From NCBI GenBank assembly GCA_035293565.1, contig DATGMP010000127.1, forward strand, positions 1 through 30,378: a DNA stretch of 30,378 bases, in the 5' to 3' direction. A program made the translations under genes and the position numbers. Source of the DNA: DATGMP01 sp035293565 (lineage in GTDB: Bacteria > Pseudomonadota > Alphaproteobacteria > BOG-932 > Roseiterribacteraceae). Positions 1 to 7,174 of the stretch are shown piece by piece. Below the pieces are notes generated by a model. That model saw nothing but the letters and a program-made list of their open reading frames with translations, ran no database searches and was not told the DNA's origin. How positions within the stretch are numbered: position 1 is the first letter of the stretch; each line of letters opens with the position of its first letter.

Positions 1-254
1 TCGTGGAAGGGCTCCTGCAGCATCTGCGACAGCAGCAATCCGCGGGCGTAGCGATCCAGCCTTTCGGCGATCCCCATGCCGTAGCGCCTGAGCCAGCCCA
101 GGCTTTCCAGCTGATCGGCCCGCATACCCTCCTCGATGCCGTCGAGCGGGCCCTTGCGTTCCCGCGCGGGCGCAGCTTCGCCGGCGGGCTTGTCCAGGGG
201 GACTTGTCCGTTGGGGCTGGGGTCTTGAACGGGGGCGTTCATGCCCGTCATCAT
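1..254 (-). CDS. Hypothetical protein, 3' end beyond the window edge
   Basis: Reading leftward from ATG at 254 there is an open frame of 84 codons running off the left edge without a stop. The first 35 residues are rich in Pro, Ala, Gly and charged residues and look disordered. The following part, with LESLGWLRRY and ERLDRYARGLLLSQ, looks helical and amphipathic. A second in-frame ATG lies directly behind the first (251) and another at 242. No clear Shine-Dalgarno sequence precedes any of them. I do not recognise the family. Codon use is like that of the GC-rich genes nearby, which supports real coding. The plus strand is also open here but its product looks like an antisense shadow. Confidence 0.5.
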   Translation of the reverse strand, partial: MMTGMNAPVQDPSPNGQVPLDKPAGEAAPARERKGPLDGIEEGMRADQLESLGWLRRYGMGIAERLDRYARGLLLSQMLQEPFH

Positions 255-288
255 GAACGAAACAAGAACAAAAGTCAAGATCCCATTT

Positions 289-348
289 GAACCGCCAAGA
301 CGCCAAGGACGCCAGGCAATTCAATCATCCTTGGCGTCTTGGCGGTTC
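289..348. repeat. Intergenic inverted repeat, 21-bp perfect arms
   Basis: Arms at 289-309 and 328-348 are exact reverse complements (GAACCGCCAAGACGCCAAGG start of the left arm) around an 18-base loop. The arm is built from the word GCCAAGACGCCAAGG. A diverged relative lies at 5267-5371. Words of this kind, which translate as NRQDAKDAK when read through, are a widespread bacterial intergenic repeat. It sits between the 5' end of the hypothetical gene and the 3' end of the GST gene and could also act as a terminator for the latter. Confidence 0.75.
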
Positions 349-424
349 GTCGGCTTTTCGGAAACTGATTCGCGTGGATGCCCGTAACAAGTACGGGCAT
401 GACGGATGAAAGAGGGCGCCCGCC

Positions 425-1132
425 CTACTCCGGCCTCTTCGGGACCTCCAGGCCGCGTTGCACGGCGGGACGAGCCAGCGCGCGGTCGAGCCAGGCGGGG
501 ACGCGCTTCAGGCTGTCGTAGTCGACCAGCTCGCGCGCGCCGTAGAAGCCGATCAAATTGCGCACCCAGCCCAGCATCGAGATGTCGGCGATGGTGTAAT
601 CGTCGCCCATCACCCATTGCCGTCCGTCGAGCCGCGTGTCGAGCACCGCGAGCAGCCGCTTGGATTCGTCGCGATAGCGCTCGAGCGGCCGCTTGTCCTC
701 GTAATCCTTGCCGGCGAATTTGTGGAAGAAGCCGACCTGCCCGAACATCGGCCCGATATGGCCGACCTGAAAGAACACCCAGGCCGCCGTCTCCCACCGC
801 GCCGCCGGATCGGCTGGGATCAGTTTGCCGGTCTTCTCGGCCAGATACATCAGGATGGCACCGGATTCGAATAGCCCCATCGGCTTCCCGCCCGGCCCGT
901 TCGGATCGATGATCGACGGGATCTTCCCGTTCGGGTTCAGCGACAGATATTCGGGCGTGTGCTGATCGCCCTTCAGAATGTCGACCCAATGCGGCTCATA
1001 GGGCAGCCCCAGCTCCTCCAGCGCGATCGACGCCTTCACCCCATTGGGCGTCGGCATCCCATAAAGCTGGATGCGATCGGGATGCCGAGCGGGCCAGCGG
1101 CGGGCAACGGGGAAGGAGGAGAGGTCGGGCAT
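425..1132 (-). CDS. Glutathione S-transferase, nu-class (YghU/YfcG)-like
   Basis: Predicted cytosolic protein of 235 residues with an N-terminal thioredoxin-like domain and an all-helical C-terminal domain. The start of the thioredoxin domain reads IQLYGMPTPNGVKASIALEE (residues 21-40); the TPNG motif (28-31) is where nu-class enzymes bind and activate glutathione. FESGAILMYLAEKTG carries the usual Glu-Ser that holds the gamma-glutamyl group. The C-terminal part has the helix-N-cap-like DYTIADISMLGW. The family uses glutathione for peroxide or disulfide-bond reduction or for conjugation; the substrate is unknown. I chose ATG at 1132 because the conserved N-terminus begins there; a longer frame opens at 1165. 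It may belong with the catabolic genes at 4349-12970, from which it is parted by the defence-like island. Confidence 0.9.
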   Translation of the reverse strand: MPDLSSFPVARRWPARHPDRIQLYGMPTPNGVKASIALEELGLPYEPHWVDILKGDQHTPEYLSLNPNGKIPSIIDPNGPGGKPMGLFESGAILMYLAEKTGKLIPADPAARWETAAWVFFQVGHIGPMFGQVGFFHKFAGKDYEDKRPLERYRDESKRLLAVLDTRLDGRQWVMGDDYTIADISMLGWVRNLIGFYGARELVDYDSLKRVPAWLDRALARPAVQRGLEVPKRPE

Positions 1133-1228
1133 TGGGGGGGTGCTCCAAGACGACAGCCAACTCAATAGCTACATAGCGCGGAAGAGAGGTTGGCAATAGG
1201 TCTCCGCTCTGCTACTTCCGATATGTAG

Positions 1229-1250
1229 AATTCGAATTTTCACGTACGTG
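1229..1250. promoter_or_regulatory. Two adjacent 10-bp perfect palindromes upstream of the DUF262 gene
   Basis: AATTCGAATT (1229-1238) and CACGTACGTG (1241-1250) are both perfect palindromes, two bases apart, ending 28 bases before the ATG at 1279. They lie where a promoter or operator is expected. No regulator gene of the C-protein type is present in the cassette, so if they are operators the ligand protein is encoded elsewhere or is one of the cassette proteins. Function is inferred from position only. Confidence 0.4.
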
Positions 1251-1278
1251 GAGTACACCGACTAGGCAAAGGGACAAG

Positions 1279-2337
1279 ATGATTGTCACTCAACCGACCC
1301 ACATGACTGTTGCCGAATATTGCGCAGCAATGCATCGCAACGAGATCATCGTAAATAAGAAATATCAACGAAGCGATCAAGTTTGGCCTGAAATTGCGAG
1401 ATCGTTTCTTATCGAGTCGATACTCTTAGGATTTCCTATTCCCAAGATCTATCTACATTCAACGACTGACCTAAAATCGCGTCAAACGATCAAAGAGATT
1501 GTTGATGGACAGCAACGATCCAGAACCATTTTCGATTTCTTCTACGACAAATTTCCCCTATCAAAGCACCTAGAAACAGACGATTTACGTGGCCTAACGT
1601 ACTCCGAACTGCCCGAATCTTGGCAATCCCGCTTCATTTCGTATTCTATTTCTATCGATCTTTTTCTTTCAGCCGCAACAGATGAAGTAGTCCAAGTTTT
1701 CCGCAGAATGAATTCCTATACGGTTCCTCTCAATCCGGAGGAACTGAGAAACGCCGTATATCAGGGAACATTTAAGTGGTTCATCTATGAACTCTCCGGC
1801 ACTTACTCCACCAATCTGCACAATATCGGCGTATTTGGTGAAAAGTCCTTAGTCAGAATGCAAGATCTTAAATTATACACAGAAATCGCTCACGCACTCG
1901 ATCACGGAATCACAACGACAAACAAAAAAGCACTCGATCAAATATACAAAAAGTACGACCGAGAATTCGGATCGGAAGAAGATTTTCATGAACGGATGTC
2001 TTTTGCGTTTGATAATATTATTTCGATGAAGTACATTAAGGGAACGAATCTCGCCAAACCATATATGATATATAGCCTTGCTCTAGCCATCATAGACAGC
2101 AAGTACTCTATACCCAATTTAGAACCAGAAGATATTGCAGTTGACTTTTCGTCGATTGCACTGGAGCGGCGCCTCCTCGAACTTTCCGCTGCGCTCGACG
2201 TTGACGAAGAAGACGCAAAATCATCTCCATTTCAAACCTTCATTTCCGCGTCGCGAGATCGAACAAATGTAAAGGCACAGAGGGAAACTCGCGCGCAATG
2301 GTTTATCAAGGCTCTTAGCGGCGCTAAACCTCGATAG
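1279..2337 (+). CDS. DUF262 (ParB/GmrS-like fold) protein
   Basis: Protein of 352 residues. Family marks are VNKKYQRSDQVWP (25-37), SILLGFPIPKIYL (47-59), the signature EIVDGQQR (73-80) and the helix FRRMNSYTVPLNPEELRNAV (141-160), all typical of DUF262. This fold is related to ParB/sulfiredoxin and in GmrSD-type systems couples nucleotide binding to DNA cleavage. The DUF1524 HNH nuclease domain that completes GmrSD is absent: after about residue 200 the protein is a helical region with no HNH-like cluster. ATG at 1279 follows an AGGGA ribosome site. The stop at 2335-2337 is two bases from the next start, so the HEPN gene is probably translationally coupled. Base use is clearly more AT-rich than the flanks, which suggests transfer. 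Role in defence is inferred from family and neighbours. Confidence 0.88.
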   Translation: MIVTQPTHMTVAEYCAAMHRNEIIVNKKYQRSDQVWPEIARSFLIESILLGFPIPKIYLHSTTDLKSRQTIKEIVDGQQRSRTIFDFFYDKFPLSKHLETDDLRGLTYSELPESWQSRFISYSISIDLFLSAATDEVVQVFRRMNSYTVPLNPEELRNAVYQGTFKWFIYELSGTYSTNLHNIGVFGEKSLVRMQDLKLYTEIAHALDHGITTTNKKALDQIYKKYDREFGSEEDFHERMSFAFDNIISMKYIKGTNLAKPYMIYSLALAIIDSKYSIPNLEPEDIAVDFSSIALERRLLELSAALDVDEEDAKSSPFQTFISASRDRTNVKAQRETRAQWFIKALSGAKPR

Positions 2338-2339
2338 TC

Positions 2340-2987
2340 ATGCGACGCCGCACCTGTTTGAAGCGACTAAATCGCGCCTTCGTCGGTAGGATTCGACAAC
2401 TCGAAGCAGTTGCAATGGAAATCGTAGGAAAAAATGGACACGATATCGATCGCGCAATCGCGTTTATTGCGATAGAATCCGGCTCAGCTTGGTCAGGCTT
2501 TGTACGAGAGTTCTACCTCTCATGTGCTTTTCTTTGTCCGAAAACGATTTCGGGTTCCCACGTGACACATACAAAACCAAACATCACCAACGAGCGGCAG
2601 GCGCTTATTCATTCCATTGGAGAACTGAAAGGCAAAAGACATGGTTCGGCACAGATCTATCCGCGCGACGAACCCGCGTGGCATGAAAAGCGTGTTCTTC
2701 CTCAGCTCTCCGCGAGCCTGTCCCTATCCAACTCAGCTTCCATCATAAATGGTCTTTCCTATCAGACCGATTTCTTTGACAATCTACCTACTGTTCGGAA
2801 TTTTTATGCACACAGGTCCCTCTACACTGCAGCCAAGATTTTTGCCTTAGCAAAAAGAAAATATGGTTATGTAGGACTTTCTCATCCGAACGAACTTGTA
2901 AACACGATTCAACTTGGCCGCCCCCAGACACTTCTTCAGGAATGGCTCACAGACATGAAGGAAATCAGCATTATCTTGTGTCGCTGA
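2340..2987 (+). CDS. Putative HEPN-domain ribonuclease (MAE_28990/MAE_18760-like)
   Basis: Protein of 215 residues, mostly helical by eye. Near the end of the core lies TVRNFYAHRS (151-160): Arg153, Asn154 and His158 form the RNxxxH motif that is the active site of HEPN ribonucleases. An upstream helix with a conserved-looking acidic/aromatic face (ESGSAWSGFVREFY, 46-59) is placed where the first HEPN helices are expected. HEPN proteins of the MAE_28990/MAE_18760 type are known companions of DUF262 genes; I assign this subfamily from context and motif, not from a search. The ATG sits two bases after the DUF262 stop with no Shine-Dalgarno site, so translation is probably coupled. Likely action is RNA cleavage on an infection or damage signal. 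It could instead be a HEPN fold used only for binding. Confidence 0.62.
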   Translation: MRRRTCLKRLNRAFVGRIRQLEAVAMEIVGKNGHDIDRAIAFIAIESGSAWSGFVREFYLSCAFLCPKTISGSHVTHTKPNITNERQALIHSIGELKGKRHGSAQIYPRDEPAWHEKRVLPQLSASLSLSNSASIINGLSYQTDFFDNLPTVRNFYAHRSLYTAAKIFALAKRKYGYVGLSHPNELVNTIQLGRPQTLLQEWLTDMKEISIILCR

Positions 2988-2990
2988 ACA

Positions 2991-4259
2991 CTACTCCTTG
3001 ACAAAACACAGAACGGCTTCTGTCGAGCCCTTACGCATCTTGTGGGCAAGCGCCCGTGAATTTACGCGCGACATGCAGGTTGATGATACAAAATCATTTC
3101 GGTGTCGAAGAGCGAGGTTTTGGCTTCTTGCCATCTCCGTCACTATTTTTGGTAGGTCGTTATAGATATCTTTATAGAACGAATCTTGCACGATAACGAA
3201 TGCTGGGCCACCTTTCTTCAGAGAATTGGCAAGACCCTTCAAAGACAAGGATATCTTATTAAAATAGTCTTTGTGCGTCGACGAATAATATCCTTTGGAA
3301 GCTTTAGAAGGGTGACGGTAGACGTCATTCAAGAATTTTCGACAGGTCTCTCCCCACTCGTTCCGTATATCGATTTCGGCATCGGGAACAACAGTGGTTC
3401 CGATCATTCTGCGACGGAGCTGACCGACATCAACTTCAGCCAAACGGGATATCAATGCTAACTCTACTCGCGTACTAACTGCATAATCAATCCGGGTACA
3501 GTATGGTGGTGACGTGAGAACAACATCCACGAGCTCGGCGGGAGTTTCAGTCGTTGCGTCAGCCAACTTTACTCGGCAGGCTACTTGTGGTGGACGAGAC
3601 ATTTCGGAACCAGCCGCGCGACAGATAAGTGAAATTGCAGATAAGAATTGGTCTTCTATTTCTTTAGCTGAGAATCCGACGCGCTCCTTATTATCTTTTG
3701 GCAGCCTAGTCCAGGTCGGATTAGCGGTACGAAGGGAACTTACAAGCGTACGACAAACTTTGAATAAAGCGGTATAGAACGTCGACGCCAAACTAGATAT
3801 GGAGTTTACGTTCCAGTTATCGTCGGATCCAACTAGGATCTTGTTACACGCCCGTTCGAGGGATCGGAGCGTCGCTGCCGTTTTGGGTTTGAACCAAATT
3901 AGAAGAGGGTCTCCGTTAGTCGTGTAAATGCACCTTCTAGATTCCTCTAGGATGGCTAGGGCAAGCGGTGCCAGCGAAGGTGTTTCACTGAATGGTAGGA
4001 GGCGGGCCTTAGCGACAATCACCATAACTGGATTTATGTCGAAGCCAATGGCCGGCAAGCCCAAGCTGGAGGCCACCGACGTTGTCGTTCCGCTACCATT
4101 CCACGGATCGTAAACAAGGGAGCCAGGCTTAACGAGCGGCGATGACAGCACCGCCTGAACGAACGTTTCGGGAAAACCCGCATAATACGGATAGAGGCTC
4201 TGAAAAGGCTCCTTCGAATGCCTCCGTTTGGGAGACGGTATGTTAAAGGCTTCTGACAA
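2991..4259 (-). CDS. Site-specific DNA methyltransferase (SPPY type)
   Basis: Protein of 422 residues with an S-adenosylmethionine-dependent methyltransferase core. Motif I is LVYDPWNGSGTTTSVA (48-63) followed by the acidic ribose-binding GFDINP (72-77). The catalytic motif IV is VVLTSPPY (246-253). Order is therefore I then IV with about 170 residues between, which leaves room for a specificity insert. SPPY is commonest in N4-cytosine enzymes but also occurs in N6-adenine enzymes, so the product base is open. The only good start is TTG at 4259, since a TAA lies in frame at 4277-4275. It converges on the HEPN gene with 3 bases between the stops. Base use is AT-rich like its partners. It probably marks host DNA, or modifies a signal read by the DUF262/HEPN pair. 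Confidence 0.88.
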   Translation of the reverse strand: MSEAFNIPSPKRRHSKEPFQSLYPYYAGFPETFVQAVLSSPLVKPGSLVYDPWNGSGTTTSVASSLGLPAIGFDINPVMVIVAKARLLPFSETPSLAPLALAILEESRRCIYTTNGDPLLIWFKPKTAATLRSLERACNKILVGSDDNWNVNSISSLASTFYTALFKVCRTLVSSLRTANPTWTRLPKDNKERVGFSAKEIEDQFLSAISLICRAAGSEMSRPPQVACRVKLADATTETPAELVDVVLTSPPYCTRIDYAVSTRVELALISRLAEVDVGQLRRRMIGTTVVPDAEIDIRNEWGETCRKFLNDVYRHPSKASKGYYSSTHKDYFNKISLSLKGLANSLKKGGPAFVIVQDSFYKDIYNDLPKIVTEMARSQNLALRHRNDFVSSTCMSRVNSRALAHKMRKGSTEAVLCFVKE

Positions 4260-4348
4260 CTCGCTACCCGCAGCTTAATAAGCCACTCTATATCTGATTC
4301 GGCTTTGTAAGTCTCGAGTTCATATCACCACGGTCCCTGCCCGCTCCC

Positions 4349-5230
4349 CTACCCCATCCGCCCAATCACCTCCGCCCCGAAAGCCGCCAGCGTCTCGGGC
4401 GGGGCGAAGTCGCAGAACCAGACATAGATGCGTTCGATGCCGCGCTCGGCGAGGCGGGCATAGTGGTCGAGGAGCTCGGGGCCGGTGCCGATGACGGGCT
4501 GGGTGTGGCCGAAGCGCTTTGTCGCGAGTTCGGCGATCGCCTTGCGGTCGCCGCCGGCCGGGACGTAGGCCGCCATTTCCTGGATCGAGACGCGCGCCTT
4601 GCCGATCTGGGCGCGCACCTGCTCGAACTTCTCGCCGGAATATTTGTCGAGGTGGCGCAGATCGAGATTGCACCAGTCGGCGAATTCGCGCACCAGCGCC
4701 AGCGTCTTCGGCCCCGCCCCGCCGATCACGATCGGGATTCTGCCGAGCGGCCTCGGCGCCTGCATCGCGCCCTTCAGATGATGGTAGCGGCCGTCATAGT
4801 CGAGGGTCTCTCCGGCCCATAGCGCCCGCAGCACCTCGAGCGTTTCGCGCAGCCGCGCCACCCGCTCGGGCGGCGTCGCGGGCGCCAAGCCGAAACGGTC
4901 GAAGTCGATCTGGTACGAGCCCCAGCCGATGCCGAGCTCGAACCGGCCGCCGGACGCATGGTCGAGCGACACCGCCTCGCGCGCCAGCACGGCCGGGTGC
5001 CGAAACGCGTCGCATTGCACCAGCGAGCCCACCTTGAGGCGCGTGGTGTGCGCGGCGATCCAGGTGCTGGTGACCGTCGCCTGATACATGGGCTGCGCGT
5101 CGGCGCCGGGCGGGACGAGGTGATCCATGCCTGCCATGCCGACGAAGCCGGCAGCCTCCGCGGCCCGCGCCTGCGCCACCATCCGCTCGAAGGAGAGCCG
5201 CATCTGCGGCAGAAAGAGGAAGAATTCCAT
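4349..5230 (-). CDS. LLM-class flavin-dependent oxidoreductase
   Basis: Protein of 293 residues of the luciferase-like monooxygenase superfamily, a TIM barrel using F420 or reduced FMN. Marks are the N-terminal barrel start MEFFLFLPQMRLSFERM, the segment RLKVGSLVQCDAFRHPAVLA with the usual His-Pro, the glycine-rich SGGRFELGIGWGSY, and RIPIVIGGAGPKTLALV, which in the family contacts the cofactor phosphate. ATG at 5230 has a GAGGTGA ribosome site. It is on the same strand as the catabolic genes upstream but is separated from MddA by 139 bases holding a hairpin repeat. Such enzymes often oxidise ring compounds, alkanesulfonates or sulfides; no substrate can be read here. The defence-like island begins directly downstream. 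Confidence 0.88.
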   Translation of the reverse strand: MEFFLFLPQMRLSFERMVAQARAAEAAGFVGMAGMDHLVPPGADAQPMYQATVTSTWIAAHTTRLKVGSLVQCDAFRHPAVLAREAVSLDHASGGRFELGIGWGSYQIDFDRFGLAPATPPERVARLRETLEVLRALWAGETLDYDGRYHHLKGAMQAPRPLGRIPIVIGGAGPKTLALVREFADWCNLDLRHLDKYSGEKFEQVRAQIGKARVSIQEMAAYVPAGGDRKAIAELATKRFGHTQPVIGTGPELLDHYARLAERGIERIYVWFCDFAPPETLAAFGAEVIGRMG

Positions 5231-5266
5231 CAGGTCACCTCACATACCGCTCGGCCAGTCCGATTT

Positions 5267-5371
5267 GAACCGGCAAGACGCCAAGGGCGCCAAGATGATC
5301 AATCCCTATCGCCCTTCCCGCGGAAGGGCGATCGAAAAAGACCTTGGCGTTCGTGGCGTTCTTGGCGGTTC
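5267..5371. repeat. Second copy of the GCCAAGACGCCAAGG hairpin repeat
   Basis: A diverged relative of the 289-348 element. The left arm starts at 5267 with GAACCGGCAAGACGCCAAGG and the right arm ends at 5371 with GGCGTTCTTGGCGGTTC. Between them is a separate hairpin with arms TCGCCCTTCC and GGAAGGGCGA (about 5309-5333). The MddA stop codon (5372-5370) lies inside the right arm, so the element abuts or has trimmed the end of that gene. It may terminate transcription between mddA and the LLM gene. Confidence 0.65.
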
Positions 5372-6125
5372 AATCGATCAATGCGTTGCCCTTCCGCCGT
5401 CGCGGCGGGAGCGGCACGATCATCGAGACGCGCGCGCGATAGAGGATGTAGGCGTCCCCGAAACGGGCGACGAGATCGTGCTCCTCGAGCTGTACGCCGA
5501 TGAAGATGTAGCCCGTGGTCGCGATCGCGAAGATCAGGTGGCCGAGCGTCATCGACGGAGTCGCCCAGAATGCGACGATGAAGCCGAGATAGATCGGATG
5601 TCGAACCGCCTTGTAAAAAAGCGGCGTGCGGAATTCCGGCGGTGAAAGTGGCGTGCCGCTGAAGCGGGCATAGACCTGCTTGAGGCCGAAAAGATCGAAA
5701 TGGCTGATCAGGAAGGTGCTCACCAGCACGATTGCCCAGCCCGCCCAGAACAGCGCCGTCAGCACTTGCGCGGCGGCGGTGTTTTCGACCGTCCATATCG
5801 GCGTCGCGATCGGCCGCCATTGCCAGTACAGCAGAATGAGCGCGAGGCTGGACAACAGCACATAGGTGCTGCGCTCCACAGGCGGCGGCACGATCTTCGT
5901 CCACCATGCCTTGAAGGCCGGCCGCGCCATGACGCTGTGCTGGATGGCGAAGATGCCGAGCAGGATCAGGTCGATCACGATGCTGGTGACGAGCGGCCCG
6001 GACTCACCGGAATCGATCGATTTCGGTACGACGAGGTTGCCGACGAACCCGATCGCATAGAGGAAGGTCGGGAAGAAAATAATATAGCAGACGATGCCGT
6101 AGGCGAGTGAGGCAAGTCCTCCCAT
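5370..6125 (-). CDS. mddA: Methanethiol S-methyltransferase, MddA type
   Basis: Integral membrane protein of 251 residues with about six hydrophobic helices, close in layout to NnrU/ICMT-type membrane methyltransferases. The C-terminal block RHPIYLGFIVAFWATPSMTL, followed by TTGYIFIGVQLEEHDL and FGDAYILYRARVSMIVP, is characteristic of MddA. MddA methylates methanethiol with S-adenosylmethionine to make dimethyl sulfide. The start ATG at 6125 has a strong GGGAGGT ribosome site. The length is close to that of known MddA. It lies 98 bases downstream of the amidohydrolase on the same strand; a link to that pathway is uncertain and it may simply detoxify methanethiol. The last residues are encoded next to an intergenic repeat that supplies the stop codon. 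Confidence 0.82.
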   Translation of the reverse strand: MGGLASLAYGIVCYIIFFPTFLYAIGFVGNLVVPKSIDSGESGPLVTSIVIDLILLGIFAIQHSVMARPAFKAWWTKIVPPPVERSTYVLLSSLALILLYWQWRPIATPIWTVENTAAAQVLTALFWAGWAIVLVSTFLISHFDLFGLKQVYARFSGTPLSPPEFRTPLFYKAVRHPIYLGFIVAFWATPSMTLGHLIFAIATTGYIFIGVQLEEHDLVARFGDAYILYRARVSMIVPLPPRRRKGNALID

Positions 6126-6223
6126 TTCGACCTCCCTTAGTTATCAATGAAGGGTAGGCTTGTGCTGTCGTCAGGTTAGGAGGATTTGCCGGGTACGGCA
6201 AGCAGCCGGGCCTTTACTCGGAT

Positions 6224-7108
6224 TCACCTCATGCTGCGCGCATTGTGCGAATGCAGCGGCGGCAGCGCGGGCTTTTCGGCAGGCGCGGGCCAGTTCACCC
6301 ATCGGCGGCAGGCGCGGCCCAGCACCCATTCGCGGTCGCCGTCCGACAGGGCGGGCGAGATGCGCAGATGGAACAGGGATTCGGCCCAGTTGGAGCGGTG
6401 GCGGGTGACGGTGTAGTCGCTGGCGTACATCACGCGCTCGGGGCCGTAGGAATCGACGACCTGGCGGAGCTTCGGGTCGAGAGCGGGATAGGGAAATCCG
6501 TCGGTCGTCATGAAGACCGCCGCGTGGGCCCATTTGAAGGCGACGTTGGGGCATTGGGCCAGGGTCAGCGAATCGTCGATCGGGGCCTGGCCGCGCGGCG
6601 CGTCGAAGGCGACGCCGCAATGGTCGATGATGAGCTTCAGATCCGGGAAGCGCCGGGCATAGGGCGCGAGATGCTTCACCCGGGCGGGGGCGGTGACGAA
6701 GACCGGCTGATTGTGCTTCAGCGCGATCCGGAACAGCCGGTCGAATTCTCCGGCCTCGAACGCAGTACCCGCCTTCCGGCCGAAGACGATGGCGCGGAGC
6801 GCCACGAGGTTGGGCGAGGCGGCGAGCGATTCGACCCAGCCCTCGAGGCCCGGATCGAACGGATTCACCCGCATCAGATATTTGAGCCGTTCGGGATATT
6901 TGAGCGCCGCGGCCTCGGCATTGGGCCCGATCGGGCGCGACGTGCCGTCGGCCAGCCTATAGTCGGGCAGCAGCCGCGTCCCCTCCTCCTCCGCGCCCGC
7001 ATACTCGTCGATGATCGCGCCCTGGATGCCCAGCGCATCCATGATCTGCAGCAGCGTCTCCGGAGGCCCCAGCACGTTCGAATGAATCTGCGCGTCGACG
7101 ACGTCCAT
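6224..7108 (-). CDS. Amidohydrolase-2 family TIM-barrel hydrolase or decarboxylase
   Basis: Protein of 294 residues. It begins MDVVDAQIHSN, the first-strand metal site of the family (DAQIH, with His9), followed by a barrel with KLIIDHCG (metal or catalytic His) and RVMYASDYTV (the Asp of strand 8). These marks place it in the amidohydrolase-2 group that holds 2-pyrone-4,6-dicarboxylate lactonase-like hydrolases and aromatic acid decarboxylases. Start at 7108 is chosen because GGGGAGGAG lies just upstream; a frame open to 7138 lacks the conserved start. It is 66 bases downstream of the hydratase gene and may be cotranscribed with it. Hydrolysis of a lactone or C-C product of the upstream enzymes is a plausible role but is inference. 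Confidence 0.85.
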   Translation of the reverse strand: MDVVDAQIHSNVLGPPETLLQIMDALGIQGAIIDEYAGAEEEGTRLLPDYRLADGTSRPIGPNAEAAALKYPERLKYLMRVNPFDPGLEGWVESLAASPNLVALRAIVFGRKAGTAFEAGEFDRLFRIALKHNQPVFVTAPARVKHLAPYARRFPDLKLIIDHCGVAFDAPRGQAPIDDSLTLAQCPNVAFKWAHAAVFMTTDGFPYPALDPKLRQVVDSYGPERVMYASDYTVTRHRSNWAESLFHLRISPALSDGDREWVLGRACRRWVNWPAPAEKPALPPLHSHNARSMR

Positions 7109-7145
7109 GGATGCTCCTCCCCTATGGCTCCGCCCCATTCATATC

Positions 7146-7172
7146 CCCTCTCCCCCCAACGAGCGGAGAGGG
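7146..7172. repeat. Small CCCTCTCC/GGAGAGGG intergenic hairpin
   Basis: CCCTCTCC (7146-7153) and GGAGAGGG (7165-7172) are exact reverse complements around an 11-base loop holding AACGAGC. It lies just past the stop of the hydratase gene. A near relative with the same GACGAGCGGAGA-like right side is at 15786-15808. It looks like a REP-type element or a weak attenuator. Confidence 0.45.
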
Positions 7173-7174
7173 AA

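Noticed and set aside
1190..4340. Search for att-like direct repeats or an integrase around the island
   Set aside because: By eye no repeat longer than a few bases flanks the cassette and no recombinase or tRNA gene is present.
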